Part shown: piece by piece, positions 42,789 to 51,765 of the stretch
Position numbering within the stretch: position 1 is the first letter of the stretch
Layout of the letters: each line of letters begins with the position of its first letter
NCBI RefSeq assembly: GCF_000348785.1
Contig: NC_020520.1
Location: forward strand, 3,844,001-3,908,000
DNA length: 64,000 nucleotides
Direction of reading: 5' to 3'
Source: Ilumatobacter coccineus YM16-304
GTDB taxonomy: Bacteria; Actinomycetota; Acidimicrobiia; Acidimicrobiales; Ilumatobacteraceae
Translations under genes and position numbers: made by a program
The notes under the pieces: generated by a model
What the model was told of the DNA's origin: nothing
Seen by the model: the letters and a program-made list of their open reading frames with translations, nothing else
The model's database searches: none

Positions 42789-44243
42789 TCACGGGAGGTA
42801 GTCGAGGCTCGAGACTGCTTCGAGACCTGGGACGGTGAGAACGCCGCCGCCTTCCTGGTATTCGGCGAACGGGAACGTGAAGGCGCAGATCGCCGGGTAG
42901 TCGGGCGATGCTCCGCACTCGACGGGCGGGCTGTCGGGCCACTGGGCGAGGCCCGGCGTCGTCTTCATGTACTCGTACAGCGATGCACCGGTGACCTCGC
43001 CACCTTCGTCGACGAGGCCGATCGAGTAGGTCGCCAGCGACATCACCAAGACAGCGCCCAGTCCACCGAGACCGAGTGCGTTGGGGTCGACTTCCGACGG
43101 GTCGACGCCGAGGCCGGGGGCCAGCATCTCCTGCAGGATGTCGCGCTCCGGGGTCATCTGATCGGTTTCGATGCCGACGAACACCCAACCGAGCGCGTCG
43201 TCACCGACTTCTTCGATGATCTCGGCGTCGGCACAGATGCTGGTGGTGATCACGGGGATGTCGATACCGAGCGCGGCGCGGCCACGAATGGTGCCGATGC
43301 ACCCGGCATCGGCGTAGAGCGAGATGAGCAGATCGGGATCGTCGGACGCCGCCTGGCGCATGAGGCCCTGGTAGCCGGCGTCGGTTTCGTTGTCGCCGCC
43401 CTTGACCGTGGTGTGGCTGATGCCGGCGACATCGAGTGCCGCGGTCAGCGCCGCCTCGCTGGCGTTCGCTCCGGCGTTGTCGGCGCTGACGATGCCGACC
43501 GTGGTCGCCCCGTAGTGCTCCTTGGCTGCGGCTGCCATCGCTCCGCTCGTCGTGGCGTTGCCGCCGGTGAGGAAGAGTGCGTTGGCGGCGTAGTCGCCGG
43601 GCAGGATCGGCAGCATGCCGATGACCGGCGTGTCGGCGGCCGTGTAGGTCGCGTAGTCGGGGAAGAGGTCGAGGCCGAGCAGCACGAGTTCGACGCCTTC
43701 GCCGGTGACTTCCTGGGCGCAGGCCTGCGAGGTTTCGGGCGAACCGTTGACCGTGCAGTCGATGAGTTCGATCGGCCGGTTGCCGAAGCCACCGTGCTGG
43801 TTGAGGTAGTCGATCGTCGACGTGACGTTGATGCGGATGTCGGGGAAGTCGAGTCCCGGTGTGCCCTCGGAGTTGACGAGGGCGACCTTCATCGGTTCGC
43901 CGGTGGGCGGATCGAGGTTCGGGAAGGACGCCGATGCAGCGACCTCTCCTTCCTCAGCAGGCTCCTCTGCGGGCTCGTCGGCAGGTTCGTCCGCAGGCTC
44001 CTCAGCAGGTTCTTCGGCAGGTTCCTCTGCGGGTTCCTCAGCAGGCTCCTCGGCTGGTTCATCGGCGGGCTCCTCTGCGGGTTCTTCGGCGGGTGCGTCG
44101 GATTCGACAGGCGCTGGATCGGTCGTCGACGACTCGTCGTCGTCGCTACCGCATGCTGCGGCAAAGAGTCCGAACGAGACGAGCAGCGCGCCGAGTTGGC
44201 GCGCTCCCCGACGTCGGGACGACGGTTGATGTGATCGGTACAT
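42789..44243 (-). CDS. ABC substrate-binding lipoprotein (branched-chain amino acid type) with an acidic repeat linker
   Basis: A 484-residue lipoprotein. The signal peptide ends with lipobox FAAAC at C31. A linker of twelve PAEE/PADE tetrapeptides (about 48-97) then holds the binding domain away from the membrane. The domain is periplasmic-binding type 1: MKVALVNSEGTPG, NQHGGFGNRPIELIDC, and STGL-type lobes through VTTSICADAEIIEE. GGGGGAACC precedes the ATG at 44243. It pairs with the LivHM fusion 50 bp downstream. The ligand is unknown. Confidence 0.9.
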   Translation of the reverse strand: MYRSHQPSSRRRGARQLGALLVSFGLFAAACGSDDDESSTTDPAPVESDAPAEEPAEEPADEPAEEPAEEPAEEPAEEPAEEPADEPADEPAEEPAEEGEVAASASFPNLDPPTGEPMKVALVNSEGTPGLDFPDIRINVTSTIDYLNQHGGFGNRPIELIDCTVNGSPETSQACAQEVTGEGVELVLLGLDLFPDYATYTAADTPVIGMLPILPGDYAANALFLTGGNATTSGAMAAAAKEHYGATTVGIVSADNAGANASEAALTAALDVAGISHTTVKGGDNETDAGYQGLMRQAASDDPDLLISLYADAGCIGTIRGRAALGIDIPVITTSICADAEIIEEVGDDALGWVFVGIETDQMTPERDILQEMLAPGLGVDPSEVDPNALGLGGLGAVLVMSLATYSIGLVDEGGEVTGASLYEYMKTTPGLAQWPDSPPVECGASPDYPAICAFTFPFAEYQEGGGVLTVPGLEAVSSLDYLP

Positions 44244-44374
44244 GGTTCCCCCTGTTTGGTCGGAGCCGGAAGTGGCGCCGAAGTTGTTTCGTGTCTTCGT
44301 GGTTGGCCGTGATCGCGGGAATGCGATCGCGGAATCGCGTGTTGGCCCGACCCCCATCGGGCCAACACACGGCT

Positions 44375-45730
44375 TCAGTCGGCGATGGTGGCGGGAACCC
44401 AGTTCCCGTGGAAGCCGAACGGAACTCGTGGCAGCTCGACGGTGGCAACGGGGTCGTTGCTCATCGAGCCGGCGTCGTAGATCGCGAACTCGCTCGCGTC
44501 GTTGCCGGCGTCGTAGACGTACGTCATCAGGTAGCCGTCGTCTTCGCTCTTCGGGTCGGCCTTGGGCACGAACGACGCTTCGCCGGGCAGGCGACCCTTG
44601 CCGACCTCGACGCTGGTGCGCTCTCCGGTCTGGAGGTCGTACTTGAGGATGGCGCCGTTGGCCGACATGGGTTCTTCGAACGCCGATGCGGCCGCGTTGG
44701 CCATCATGTAGCCGTAGCGGTGCTTCAGCCCGACCACGGAGTCGGGCACACGTGGAAACTCGGCGGGCAGGTCGTCGATCTGGTCGTCGCCGACGCGACC
44801 GGTGGCGGCGTCGATGGTCCAGCGGTGCAATGCGGGCGCCGGGAAGTCCATCGGACCGTCACGCCAGATGTGCGAGAGGCGGGCGACGTCGATGATGATC
44901 TTGCCGTTCTCCTCGTACGCGTTCATCGGGTGGAACACGTAGCAGGGGTCGATGTCGTACCAGACGACGTCGGCGTCGGTGCCGGTACGAGGCATGACAC
45001 CGAGCCGGGCCGGGTAGTCGTCGCTCCACCGGATCGGAAGCTCGCCCTTCATCGCCAGTTCGAGATCGAACACGGCGGGCAGGTCCATGAAGACGATGTT
45101 GTTGGCGGTGACGTTGAAGTCGTGCATCATCGTGGGGCCGCCGACGGTGATGTTCTCCGATTGCACGAGTTCGCCCGAGGCCGACACCCGCAGGTAGGTG
45201 AGGTACGGCTCCATCATGGAGTAGCCGAACGCCAGCATCTCGCCGGTGGTCGGGCAGATCTTGGGGTGTGCCGTGAACGGCCCGGTGAGCTTGCCGGCGT
45301 AGTCGGTTGCTCCGACGGTTTCGAGATTGCCGTCGAGCACGTACGGGAAGTGGCCTTCTTCGAGCGCCAGGATCTGTCCGGCGTGTCCGACGACGTTGGT
45401 GTTGGCCTTCGACGACGTCATGTCGGTGAGGCTGGCCGCCATGTCGATGACCTCTCGGTCGGGTTCGGCGATGAACGGCGTCTGCACGTAGCGGTTGCGG
45501 TACCACTGGGCTTCACCGTCGCGCAGACGGATGCCGTGGATCATCCCGTCGCCGACGAAGGGATGATCACTGATGCCGGTGAGCGGATTGGCACCGTTGC
45601 GGAGGTAGCGGCCGTCGAGGTCGGACGGGATCGTGCCGGTGACGGCGAGGCGCGTGATCGTGCGCTCGTCCTGGATCGGGGCCCAGTTGCCTCGCAGGTG
45701 TTGCGGAATCTCTTCCTCGATCGTCGACAT
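44375..45730 (-). CDS. Carotenoid cleavage oxygenase (RPE65 family)
   Basis: A 451-residue seven-bladed propeller enzyme. The four iron-binding His residues are in GPFTAHPKICP, PTMMHDFNVT, YVFHPMNAYEE and the C-terminal PFGFHGNWVP. RYLRNGANPL and FVGDGMIHGIRL are the conserved N-terminal stretch. Members split carotenoids, apocarotenals or stilbenoids at double bonds with O2. AGGAG lies 5 bp before the ATG. It precedes the ABC lipoprotein gene on the same strand with a 130 bp gap, so co-transcription is possible but not shown. Confidence 0.93.
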   Translation of the reverse strand: MSTIEEEIPQHLRGNWAPIQDERTITRLAVTGTIPSDLDGRYLRNGANPLTGISDHPFVGDGMIHGIRLRDGEAQWYRNRYVQTPFIAEPDREVIDMAASLTDMTSSKANTNVVGHAGQILALEEGHFPYVLDGNLETVGATDYAGKLTGPFTAHPKICPTTGEMLAFGYSMMEPYLTYLRVSASGELVQSENITVGGPTMMHDFNVTANNIVFMDLPAVFDLELAMKGELPIRWSDDYPARLGVMPRTGTDADVVWYDIDPCYVFHPMNAYEENGKIIIDVARLSHIWRDGPMDFPAPALHRWTIDAATGRVGDDQIDDLPAEFPRVPDSVVGLKHRYGYMMANAAASAFEEPMSANGAILKYDLQTGERTSVEVGKGRLPGEASFVPKADPKSEDDGYLMTYVYDAGNDASEFAIYDAGSMSNDPVATVELPRVPFGFHGNWVPATIAD

Positions 45731-45916
45731 GATGCTCCTCGGTTGTGGTGACTTCGTGTACTTCGTGACCTTCGACTCGTGTGGGGGTTAGCCGCCGCAA
45801 GGTGTGACGGATGGCTCACTCGTGACGGTAGCCATCGGGGTCGACGGCCAGCGACCCGGAGCGACCGAGTGTCGACATCGCGTCAGGAGCGATGAGGTCG
45901 ACTCGGCCACGACCGG

Positions 45917-46990
45917 TCAACCGTCGACGGGGAAGCCGAGCGCGAGGCCGGCGTCGAGGTCGTCGACCGCGGCGAAGGTGCGCCGAACGAGCGCTTCGAA
46001 CAGCGCGGCGCCTCGCTCGTTGGCCGGGTCGATGGTGAGGAGGCTCGCTCCGAACGACACGGCGTAGAACACGAGACCTTCGAGGTAGCCCTGCCTGACC
46101 ATGTCGACCGTGACCGCATCCGCGGGCACGCCGCCGGCGTGGAGTCCGGCGACGTAGCGCTCGAGCAGATCGTGCTCGTGTTCGCGGCGCATCTCGGTGG
46201 TGAGGTTGTTCGCGCAGAAGTAGACGAAGTCGCCCTGGCCGGGAGCGCGCATGCTCATCTGCCAGTCGATCACGGCGACCGATCCGTCGTCGTAGAAGAA
46301 GAGGTTGTCGAGCCGGAAGTCGCCGTGTGTCATCGTGACGAGGTCGTCGAAGTGTCCGGCGATCCACGTCGGGATGTCTTCGACGAAGCGCTCACACCAG
46401 CGCAGGCAACGCTCGGGCAACTCGCCCGAGAACCGTTCGAGGAACAGCGGCCATCCCATGTCGAAGGTGTCTTTCAACGTGAGCACCGACGGGTCGTCGA
46501 GGCCGGGCATCCACTCGTACGTCGTCAGCGACGGGTGTTGGAACCATGCGGCGTGATGACGTGCGAGCGCGTCGACGGCACGTTGCGCTTGATCGAGCGT
46601 GGCGCCGGCGACGTGATCGCCGACCGTGGCGGGCGCCAGGTCTTCGAGGACGAGGCAGGGCGGTTCGGCGATGTTGACGTAGGCGGTGGGCACGCGGATG
46701 GTCATCTGCGAAGCGACGTCGCGGTAGAAGCAGTGCTCGCGTTCCCAGACGCCCATCATCTGGCCGATGACCTGGCCGCCCGGGTCGGCGGTGGGCAGCT
46801 TGACGATGACCGATGCCGGCACCTTCTCGTCGGCTGACGTGATGCCGACGCGAGCGAGTTGCCCCATGAAGCCCTCGCCGGCGGCGATGGGCCGGACGTC
46901 GATGGAGTCGATGGACCCGCCGAGTGCCTCGCTCATCCAGTGAGCGGTGACGTCGTCGAGCGACTGCGGAACGGGCATGTTCGTGGCCAT
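45917..46990 (-). CDS. Aminoglycoside-phosphotransferase-like kinase
   Basis: About 357 residues of the APH/EcKinase-like fold. The N-lobe VKLPT Lys is in VIVKLPTADPG; the catalytic loop is MTHGDFRLDNLFF (Asp and Asn) and the metal Asp is in VAVIDWQMS. Similar actinobacterial proteins sit near acyl-CoA and steroid genes and phosphorylate small alcohols or have unknown substrates. The ATG at 46990 (MATNMPVPQSL) is chosen over 47038. Confidence 0.88.
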   Translation of the reverse strand: MATNMPVPQSLDDVTAHWMSEALGGSIDSIDVRPIAAGEGFMGQLARVGITSADEKVPASVIVKLPTADPGGQVIGQMMGVWEREHCFYRDVASQMTIRVPTAYVNIAEPPCLVLEDLAPATVGDHVAGATLDQAQRAVDALARHHAAWFQHPSLTTYEWMPGLDDPSVLTLKDTFDMGWPLFLERFSGELPERCLRWCERFVEDIPTWIAGHFDDLVTMTHGDFRLDNLFFYDDGSVAVIDWQMSMRAPGQGDFVYFCANNLTTEMRREHEHDLLERYVAGLHAGGVPADAVTVDMVRQGYLEGLVFYAVSFGASLLTIDPANERGAALFEALVRRTFAAVDDLDAGLALGFPVDG

Positions 46991-47102
46991 CGCCGGACCA
47001 TACATCTGTGACGCCTGACCACTGAACGTGGAGCGCACTTCCGAGAATCTCGCGATATATGGCGGCGGTCAGCGCACAACGCACTGCGATTACCGTGGGG
47101 CG

Positions 47103-47786
47103 ATGGAGCTGACCGCCGAAGCCATCCGCGTGCTCGGATGCCTCATCGAGAAGGGCGCCACCACGCCCGACCACTACCCGCTGTCGACCAACGCGCTCGT
47201 CAACGCGTGCAATCAGAAGTCGAACCGTGATCCGCTCGTGGAGTTCGACGAGCGAACCGTGGTCGACGCGATGTTGGAGATCCGCCAGGAGGGGCTCGCC
47301 CGCACGAACGCCAGCGGCCGGTCCGACAAGCACCGCCACATCCTCCCCGACGCGCTCGAACTCGACGCCGACGAAGTCGCGGTGCTGGCCGTGACGATGT
47401 TGCGTGGCCCGCAGTCGGTGGGCGAACTCAAGACCCGGACCGAGCGTTACGCGACCGTCGAGGGCACCGGCTTCGAGTCGGCCGACAGCATCGAGGCGGT
47501 GTTGGCTCGACTCGCCGAACGACGCGATCCGCTCGTGGCGAACATCGGCCGCGCATCGGGCCAGAGCCAAGACCGGTGGGCGCACCTGCTCGGCGAGTTC
47601 GTGCCCGACGTCGCTGCGGGAACGTCACCGAGTTCGGCGCCGGCAGCTGCGGGGGTGAGCGGCGCCATGGACGATCGTGGCCCGACACTCGCTCAGCGCG
47701 TCGAGTTGCTCGAGGCCAGACTGGCCACGCTCGAAGCTGCCCTCGGGATCACCGACGACACCGACCAGCCCGACGACGTCGACTGA
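47103..47786 (+). CDS. YceH-family (DUF480) winged-helix protein
   Basis: A 227-residue protein of the YceH family: MELTAEAIRVLGCLIEKGATTPDHYPLSTNALVNACNQKSNRDP is the conserved N-terminus, with two winged-helix-like units and a Cys/His-poor core. The C-terminal coiled-coil-like end (AQRVELLEARLATLEAAL) is typical. The molecular role is unknown; DNA or protein binding is predicted. The ATG at 47103 matches the family start. Confidence 0.92.
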   Translation: MELTAEAIRVLGCLIEKGATTPDHYPLSTNALVNACNQKSNRDPLVEFDERTVVDAMLEIRQEGLARTNASGRSDKHRHILPDALELDADEVAVLAVTMLRGPQSVGELKTRTERYATVEGTGFESADSIEAVLARLAERRDPLVANIGRASGQSQDRWAHLLGEFVPDVAAGTSPSSAPAAAGVSGAMDDRGPTLAQRVELLEARLATLEAALGITDDTDQPDDVD

Positions 47787-47845
47787 CACGACGACACCGA
47801 CCGTCACGATGACGGCTGGGCGCGCCGTCGACCCGAGGGCGCAGC

Positions 47846-49456
47846 TCAGGGGTTGACGCCGCCGTAGGCGATCCCGGTGAGGTGGTACATCTCACGGTCG
47901 AAGGTGGTGAGGTCGTCGACGTCGAACTGGTCGAGCGCGTCGTGGCCGCACGCTCGCGCCAGCACCTCCATGAGTTCGGTCGACGCTCGGAAGAATCGTT
48001 CGAGCCGGTTCGCTGCGTCCTGCACCGGAAGCCGAGCGCGGAGCTCGGGCTTCTGCGTGGCGATGCCGACGGGACAGTTGTTCGAGTTGCAGGCCCGCAT
48101 GCCCAGGCATCCGATGGCCTGCATCGCGGCGTTCGACACGGCCACCGCATCGGCGCCGAGCGCCAGCGCCTTCGCGAAGTCCCAGGGCGTGCGAAGCCCG
48201 CCCGTGATCACGAGCGTGACGTCGCTCCGCCCGATCGCGTCGAGGTGACGACGGGCGCGGGCGAGCGCCGGGATGGTCGGGACGCTGATGTTGTCGCGGA
48301 AGATCACGGGTGCGGCTCCGGTCCCGCCGCCGCGACCGTCGAGGATCACGTAGTCGACGCCGATGTCGAGCACGGCGTCGATGTCGGCTTCGATGTGTTG
48401 CGCGCTGAGCTTGGCGCCGATCGGTATCCCGCCCGACGCGTCGCGCACCTGTGCGACGAGTTCGCGATAGTCGACAGGTGTGATGAGGTCGGGGAACGTC
48501 GCCGGGCTGACGGCGTCCTCACCCGCGTCGAGGCCGCGGACCTCGGCGATCTTGCCCTGCACCTTCGAACCGGGCAGGTGTCCTCCGGTACCGGTCTTGG
48601 CGCCCTGACCGAACTTGAAGTGGAACGCTTGGACGCGCTCGACCTTCTCGAGTTCCCAGCCGAACCGGCCCGACGCGAGTTCGTAGAAGTAGCGACTGTT
48701 GGCCGCTTGCTCTTCGGGCAGCATGCCGCCTTCGCCGCTGCAGATGCCGGTGCCGGCCTGATCGGCGCCCATGGCGAGCGCGACCTTCGCTTCTTCCGAC
48801 AGCGCGCCGAAGCTCATGTCGGAGACGAAGAGCGGTCGTTCGAGCACGAGTGGCCGCTTTGCGTTGGGGCCGATGACGGTCTGCGTGGCGACGTCGACGT
48901 CGTCGAGGAGCGGCCGCCGAGCGATCTGCGCGGTGACGAACTGGATGTCGTCCCAGGCGGGAAGTCGGTCACGTGGCACGCCCATCGAGGTGACGGTGCC
49001 GTGGTGACCGAGCTTCGACAGGCCATCGCGAGCGAGTGTGTTGATGAGGCCGACGTGCGGCTCCTCCGGAGCGCCGTGGACGTCTTGGTAGGCGCCCTGG
49101 TAGGCATCTCGGTCGTAGGGCTGCGGGTGCGTCCGCTCCCAGTCGGCGATCTCGTCGGCGTCGACCATGAGTCGGTCGTCGTCGATCCAGCTCGCGAACT
49201 TCTCGAGCGCTTCGTCGTTGTTGTACGCGCTGATGCCGGTGTGGATGCCGTAGTCCCAGCCGTGCAGACCGCAGATGAGATCGTCGCCGGAGAGGTGGCC
49301 GTCGGCCATCATGGCGCCGCGATGCAGACAGCGTCCGTAGAGGACGGAGTGGTTGTCTTCGTAGCGGATGATGACGAGATCGACGTTGCCGATCAGTGCC
49401 CCCTGCGGCTCCCGGTTGGGCAGCTCACTCCATCGGGCGATCGGTACGGGTTGCAT
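47846..49456 (-). CDS. Rieske-glutamate synthase-like fusion protein
   Basis: A 536-residue protein. The N-terminal 100 residues are a Rieske [2Fe-2S] domain with C43-x-H45 (GRCLHRGAMM) and C62-x2-H65 (CGLHGWDYG). The rest is the FMN-binding (GltB-type) glutamate synthase barrel: VSDMSFGALSEEAK, GTGICSGEGGML, FGQGAKTGTGGHLPG, DGRGGGTGAAP and a Cys-rich loop CNSNNCPVGIATQ. No amidotransferase domain is present. Archaeal-type and DUF-type GltB homologues can act as flavin amidases or oxidoreductases. GAGAGG precedes the ATG. The Rieske part may feed electrons to the flavin; that is inference. Confidence 0.88.
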   Translation of the reverse strand: MQPVPIARWSELPNREPQGALIGNVDLVIIRYEDNHSVLYGRCLHRGAMMADGHLSGDDLICGLHGWDYGIHTGISAYNNDEALEKFASWIDDDRLMVDADEIADWERTHPQPYDRDAYQGAYQDVHGAPEEPHVGLINTLARDGLSKLGHHGTVTSMGVPRDRLPAWDDIQFVTAQIARRPLLDDVDVATQTVIGPNAKRPLVLERPLFVSDMSFGALSEEAKVALAMGADQAGTGICSGEGGMLPEEQAANSRYFYELASGRFGWELEKVERVQAFHFKFGQGAKTGTGGHLPGSKVQGKIAEVRGLDAGEDAVSPATFPDLITPVDYRELVAQVRDASGGIPIGAKLSAQHIEADIDAVLDIGVDYVILDGRGGGTGAAPVIFRDNISVPTIPALARARRHLDAIGRSDVTLVITGGLRTPWDFAKALALGADAVAVSNAAMQAIGCLGMRACNSNNCPVGIATQKPELRARLPVQDAANRLERFFRASTELMEVLARACGHDALDQFDVDDLTTFDREMYHLTGIAYGGVNP

Positions 49457-49692
49457 GTGTTGGCCTCTCGACAGCGGGGCGCGGCTCGCCCGCGGCGGAC
49501 GTTACCGCTGCCTGATCAGCCCTGCCCGACGGTGCTCGCAGGAGCCTCTGCGCTCCGATCTGGTGTTTTTCGGCGGATTTCTGGGAGTTGCATTCGCGGG
49601 TCGATTATTCTTTTCCGGCCGTTGCGCGGGTTCTATGGCGTATCGTGACCGCGAACGCGTCACGTCGGCGTGTTCGAAGCGAAAGTGAACCA

Positions 49693-49890
49693 ATGCAAGG
49701 CACCGTAAAGTTTTTCAACAACGAGAAGGGCTTCGGCTTCATCTCACGTGACGACGGGGATGACGTTTTCGTCCATCACTCGAACATTTCGGGTGACGGC
49801 TACAAGTCGCTCGACGAAGGCCAGAAGGTCGAATTCGACATCGGCCAGGGACGCAAGGGCGACGAAGCCCAGAACGTCCGCGGCATCTGA
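49693..49890 (+). CDS. Cold shock protein (CspA family)
   Basis: A 65-residue OB-fold RNA chaperone with both RNA-binding motifs: KGFGFIS (RNP1) and DVFVHHS (RNP2). It melts RNA structure at low temperature. The leader from 49457 is 236 bp, and a hairpin at 49644-49664 (CGTGA/TCACG over CGCG/CGCG) lies before the start; cspA leaders often act as thermo-responsive RNA. A strong terminator follows the stop. Confidence 0.95.
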   Translation: MQGTVKFFNNEKGFGFISRDDGDDVFVHHSNISGDGYKSLDEGQKVEFDIGQGRKGDEAQNVRGI

Positions 49891-49908
49891 CCTCAACAGT
49901 CTGAGCTT

Positions 49909-49947
49909 CGCCGCCGATCCGAACGGATCGGCGGCGTTGTGCGTTTT
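49909..49947 (+). terminator. Rho-independent terminator of the cold shock gene
   Basis: Perfect 12 bp arms CGCCGCCGATCC and GGATCGGCGGCG around GAAC, followed by TTGTGCGTTTT. It starts 18 bp after the cold shock stop codon. Confidence 0.92.
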
Positions 49948-50006
49948 CAGCCCGGTTTGCCATCAACCGACCGCCGCATGGCAGGCGTCTGATGCCTTGC
50001 AGATGC

Positions 50007-50498
50007 TCAGCCGGCGAGGCGGATGCGGCCGGTGTAGCGATCGTCGACGCCGGCGTTGTCGCAGAAGTCGCCTTGACCGCCCGTCGCCGAGACGTAGTCG
50101 CCGGTCAGGCGCCCGGCTCCCCACGCTCCGTCGAACGAGCCGGTTCCACCGACGAGCACCCAGAACCCTCTGATGGTCTCGCGGCACTCGACCCCGGTCG
50201 CGGCGAACCACATCGTGAAGGAGTCGCCGTCGCCGCAGTCGACGAGCTTCGTGCCGGTGAACGTGGTGCGGCGGCCTCGCTCGTAGGTGTCGACATCCGG
50301 CGTGGTCACCGTGCCCGACTCGCACCCGGGAACGTCGCTGGCGCTCAAGTCGCCGGGCGTACCGATCGGAAGCATCTCGCTGACGGTGAAGTCGACGCGT
50401 GTCGGCCGGTCGGCGGACGCCGGTGAACCGGTCATCGCCAGCGACAAACCTGCGGTCAAGAACACCGCTGCGACTCGTCGGATCGTCGTGAACTTCAT
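50007..50498 (-). CDS. Small secreted protein of unknown function
   Basis: A 163-residue protein with a clear signal peptide (FTTIRRVAAVFLTAGLSLAMTGSPASA). The mature part is beta-rich with four Cys (GCESG, VDCGDG, VECRET, DFCDNAG). GTGSFDGAWGAGRLTGDYV recalls the closing strands of allene-oxide-cyclase-like/dirigent barrels, but that link is tentative. GGGAGG precedes the ATG. It is followed by the cold shock terminator on the other strand. Confidence 0.7.
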   Translation of the reverse strand: MKFTTIRRVAAVFLTAGLSLAMTGSPASADRPTRVDFTVSEMLPIGTPGDLSASDVPGCESGTVTTPDVDTYERGRRTTFTGTKLVDCGDGDSFTMWFAATGVECRETIRGFWVLVGGTGSFDGAWGAGRLTGDYVSATGGQGDFCDNAGVDDRYTGRIRLAG

Positions 50499-50587
50499 GG
50501 CTACCTCCCAGTGCCGGGGCCGCTCCCCGACTCGAAACGAACGTAGCCCAGCCCGATCGACCCTCGCTCCGGTTATTGCGACCCCCG

Positions 50588-50618
50588 TGGTTCCGTTGGA
50601 TCTGGGCCGGGGGAAAGG
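50588..50618 (-). promoter_or_regulatory. Promoter-region element related to 53869-53899
   Basis: This 31 bp stretch matches the palindrome at 53869-53899 at roughly 24 positions, and both lie 90-140 bp upstream of a minus-strand gene. Read on the minus strand it contains CCAACGGAACC, close to the GGAAC core of many ECF-sigma -35 elements. Control by the sigma factor of the neighbouring operon is inferred. Confidence 0.35.
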
Positions 50619-50662
50619 CGGGCGCGTGCGACCATCGCGCCGAGCCGCACGGTCAGACGTGG

Positions 50663-51454
50663 TCAGGCGTCGTCGGGCGTCGGGTGGAGGATGACATCGC
50701 CGATCGACGCGAACGCCACGACGGCAGTGTCACCCGAACCGGTGATGACCACCGCGTGCGTGGCGGTGAGCCGTTGCAGGGTGCCGGTGTGGTTCCCGAT
50801 CGTGACGCGTGCACCGACCTCGAGGTGTTCGGACAACTGCTTCCCGGCCGCAACGGATCGAGCCGTGTCACGGCCACCGACGACGGCGATCCCGGCGAGG
50901 GCGAGCGCCACACCGAACGCGGTGGCCGCGACGAGGACGTCGAGGATCGTCGTGTCGACCCCCAACTGCGTCAGCGCGAGCACGACGGCGCCGGCAATCA
51001 CACCCAAACGCACCGTCGTCTCGACCGCAGGCTGCCGGCGACCTGTCGCGCGACTGGCTGCTCGGGCGACGCCCGTCGAGGCGATCGTGGCGATCACGAA
51101 TCCGGCGATCAGGATGATCCCGGCCACGCCGAGTCGTGGCAGCCAGCCCAGGAGATCTGACGGGATGTCTTCGATCGTGGTCGGGCTCGACGACGCCACG
51201 GCGGCGATCAAGCCCGCCGCGACGAACAGCCAGAACAGCAGCGTTGCGGCCGGACCGGCCGCCTCGCGGAGCGCCGGGCGCCGGCCTGCTGCACCAAGGT
51301 ACTTGCGCGCCGCGACGCTCGCGATCACGCCGAGCACCAGGCCGGCGGCGATCAACCCGGCGGCCCACCACCACGTGTCGTTCATGGTCGAGAGTCTCGC
51401 ACCCACCCGCGCCGTCGCGGCGGGAAGGCGCTGAAGATCACTGGTGATGCTCAT
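50663..51454 (-). CDS. Small mechanosensitive-channel-like (MscS-type) membrane protein
   Basis: A 263-residue membrane protein. Three to four hydrophobic helices precede a pore-like helix VAATAFGVALALAGIAVVGGRDTARSVAAG, then a beta domain LEVGARVTIGNHTGTLQRLTATHAVVI, the standard MscS middle domain. The C-terminus stops early, so it is a minimal MscS. Its ATG overlaps the stop of the upstream gene (ATGA). It is the last gene of a five-gene operon with an ECF sigma factor, which suggests a response to envelope or osmotic stress. Confidence 0.85.
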   Translation of the reverse strand: MSITSDLQRLPAATARVGARLSTMNDTWWWAAGLIAAGLVLGVIASVAARKYLGAAGRRPALREAAGPAATLLFWLFVAAGLIAAVASSSPTTIEDIPSDLLGWLPRLGVAGIILIAGFVIATIASTGVARAASRATGRRQPAVETTVRLGVIAGAVVLALTQLGVDTTILDVLVAATAFGVALALAGIAVVGGRDTARSVAAGKQLSEHLEVGARVTIGNHTGTLQRLTATHAVVITGSGDTAVVAFASIGDVILHPTPDDA

Positions 51455-51765
51455 GAGAGTTCATCGTCCGACGTGAGCGTCTTCGCCGTCTCGGCGCCGA
51501 GGCCGAGCAGCCCGAAGAGGGTGCCGACACGCTGCAGGTCACCGACCCGGGTCTGCACCGCAGATTCGGCACGTTCGGCGAACCCGTCAGCGGGCTCGAC
51601 CACGTCATGCAAGGCCGCGAGGTCGTCGGCGGGTAGCGCCGTGAGGCGTTCGAGGCGATCGGTGGTGTCAGGATCGTCGAGCAGTTTGTCGACGCGCCGA
51701 GGCTCGCCTGTTTCGAGCCATGACAACAGGTCGTCGTCGGAGGGTCTACGACGGAAGAACTTCAT
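51451..51765 (-). CDS. Small soluble protein coupled to an ECF sigma factor
   Basis: A 104-residue protein with no membrane helix, starting MKFFRRRPSDDDLLSWLETGEP. It is acidic and helical, and its start overlaps the stop of the sigma gene by 4 bp while its stop overlaps the MscS-like start by 4 bp. The position is that of an anti-sigma factor, and LLSWLETGEPRRVDKLL resembles a short anti-sigma N-terminal helix pair, but no HxxxCxxC zinc motif is present. Not assigned to a named family. Confidence 0.65.
   Translation of the reverse strand: MKFFRRRPSDDDLLSWLETGEPRRVDKLLDDPDTTDRLERLTALPADDLAALHDVVEPADGFAERAESAVQTRVGDLQRVGTLFGLLGLGAETAKTLTSDDELS

Noticed and set aside
47882-49648. 588-codon plus-strand frame
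   Set aside because: Antisense to the Rieske-glutamate synthase gene, whose cofactor motifs are complete.
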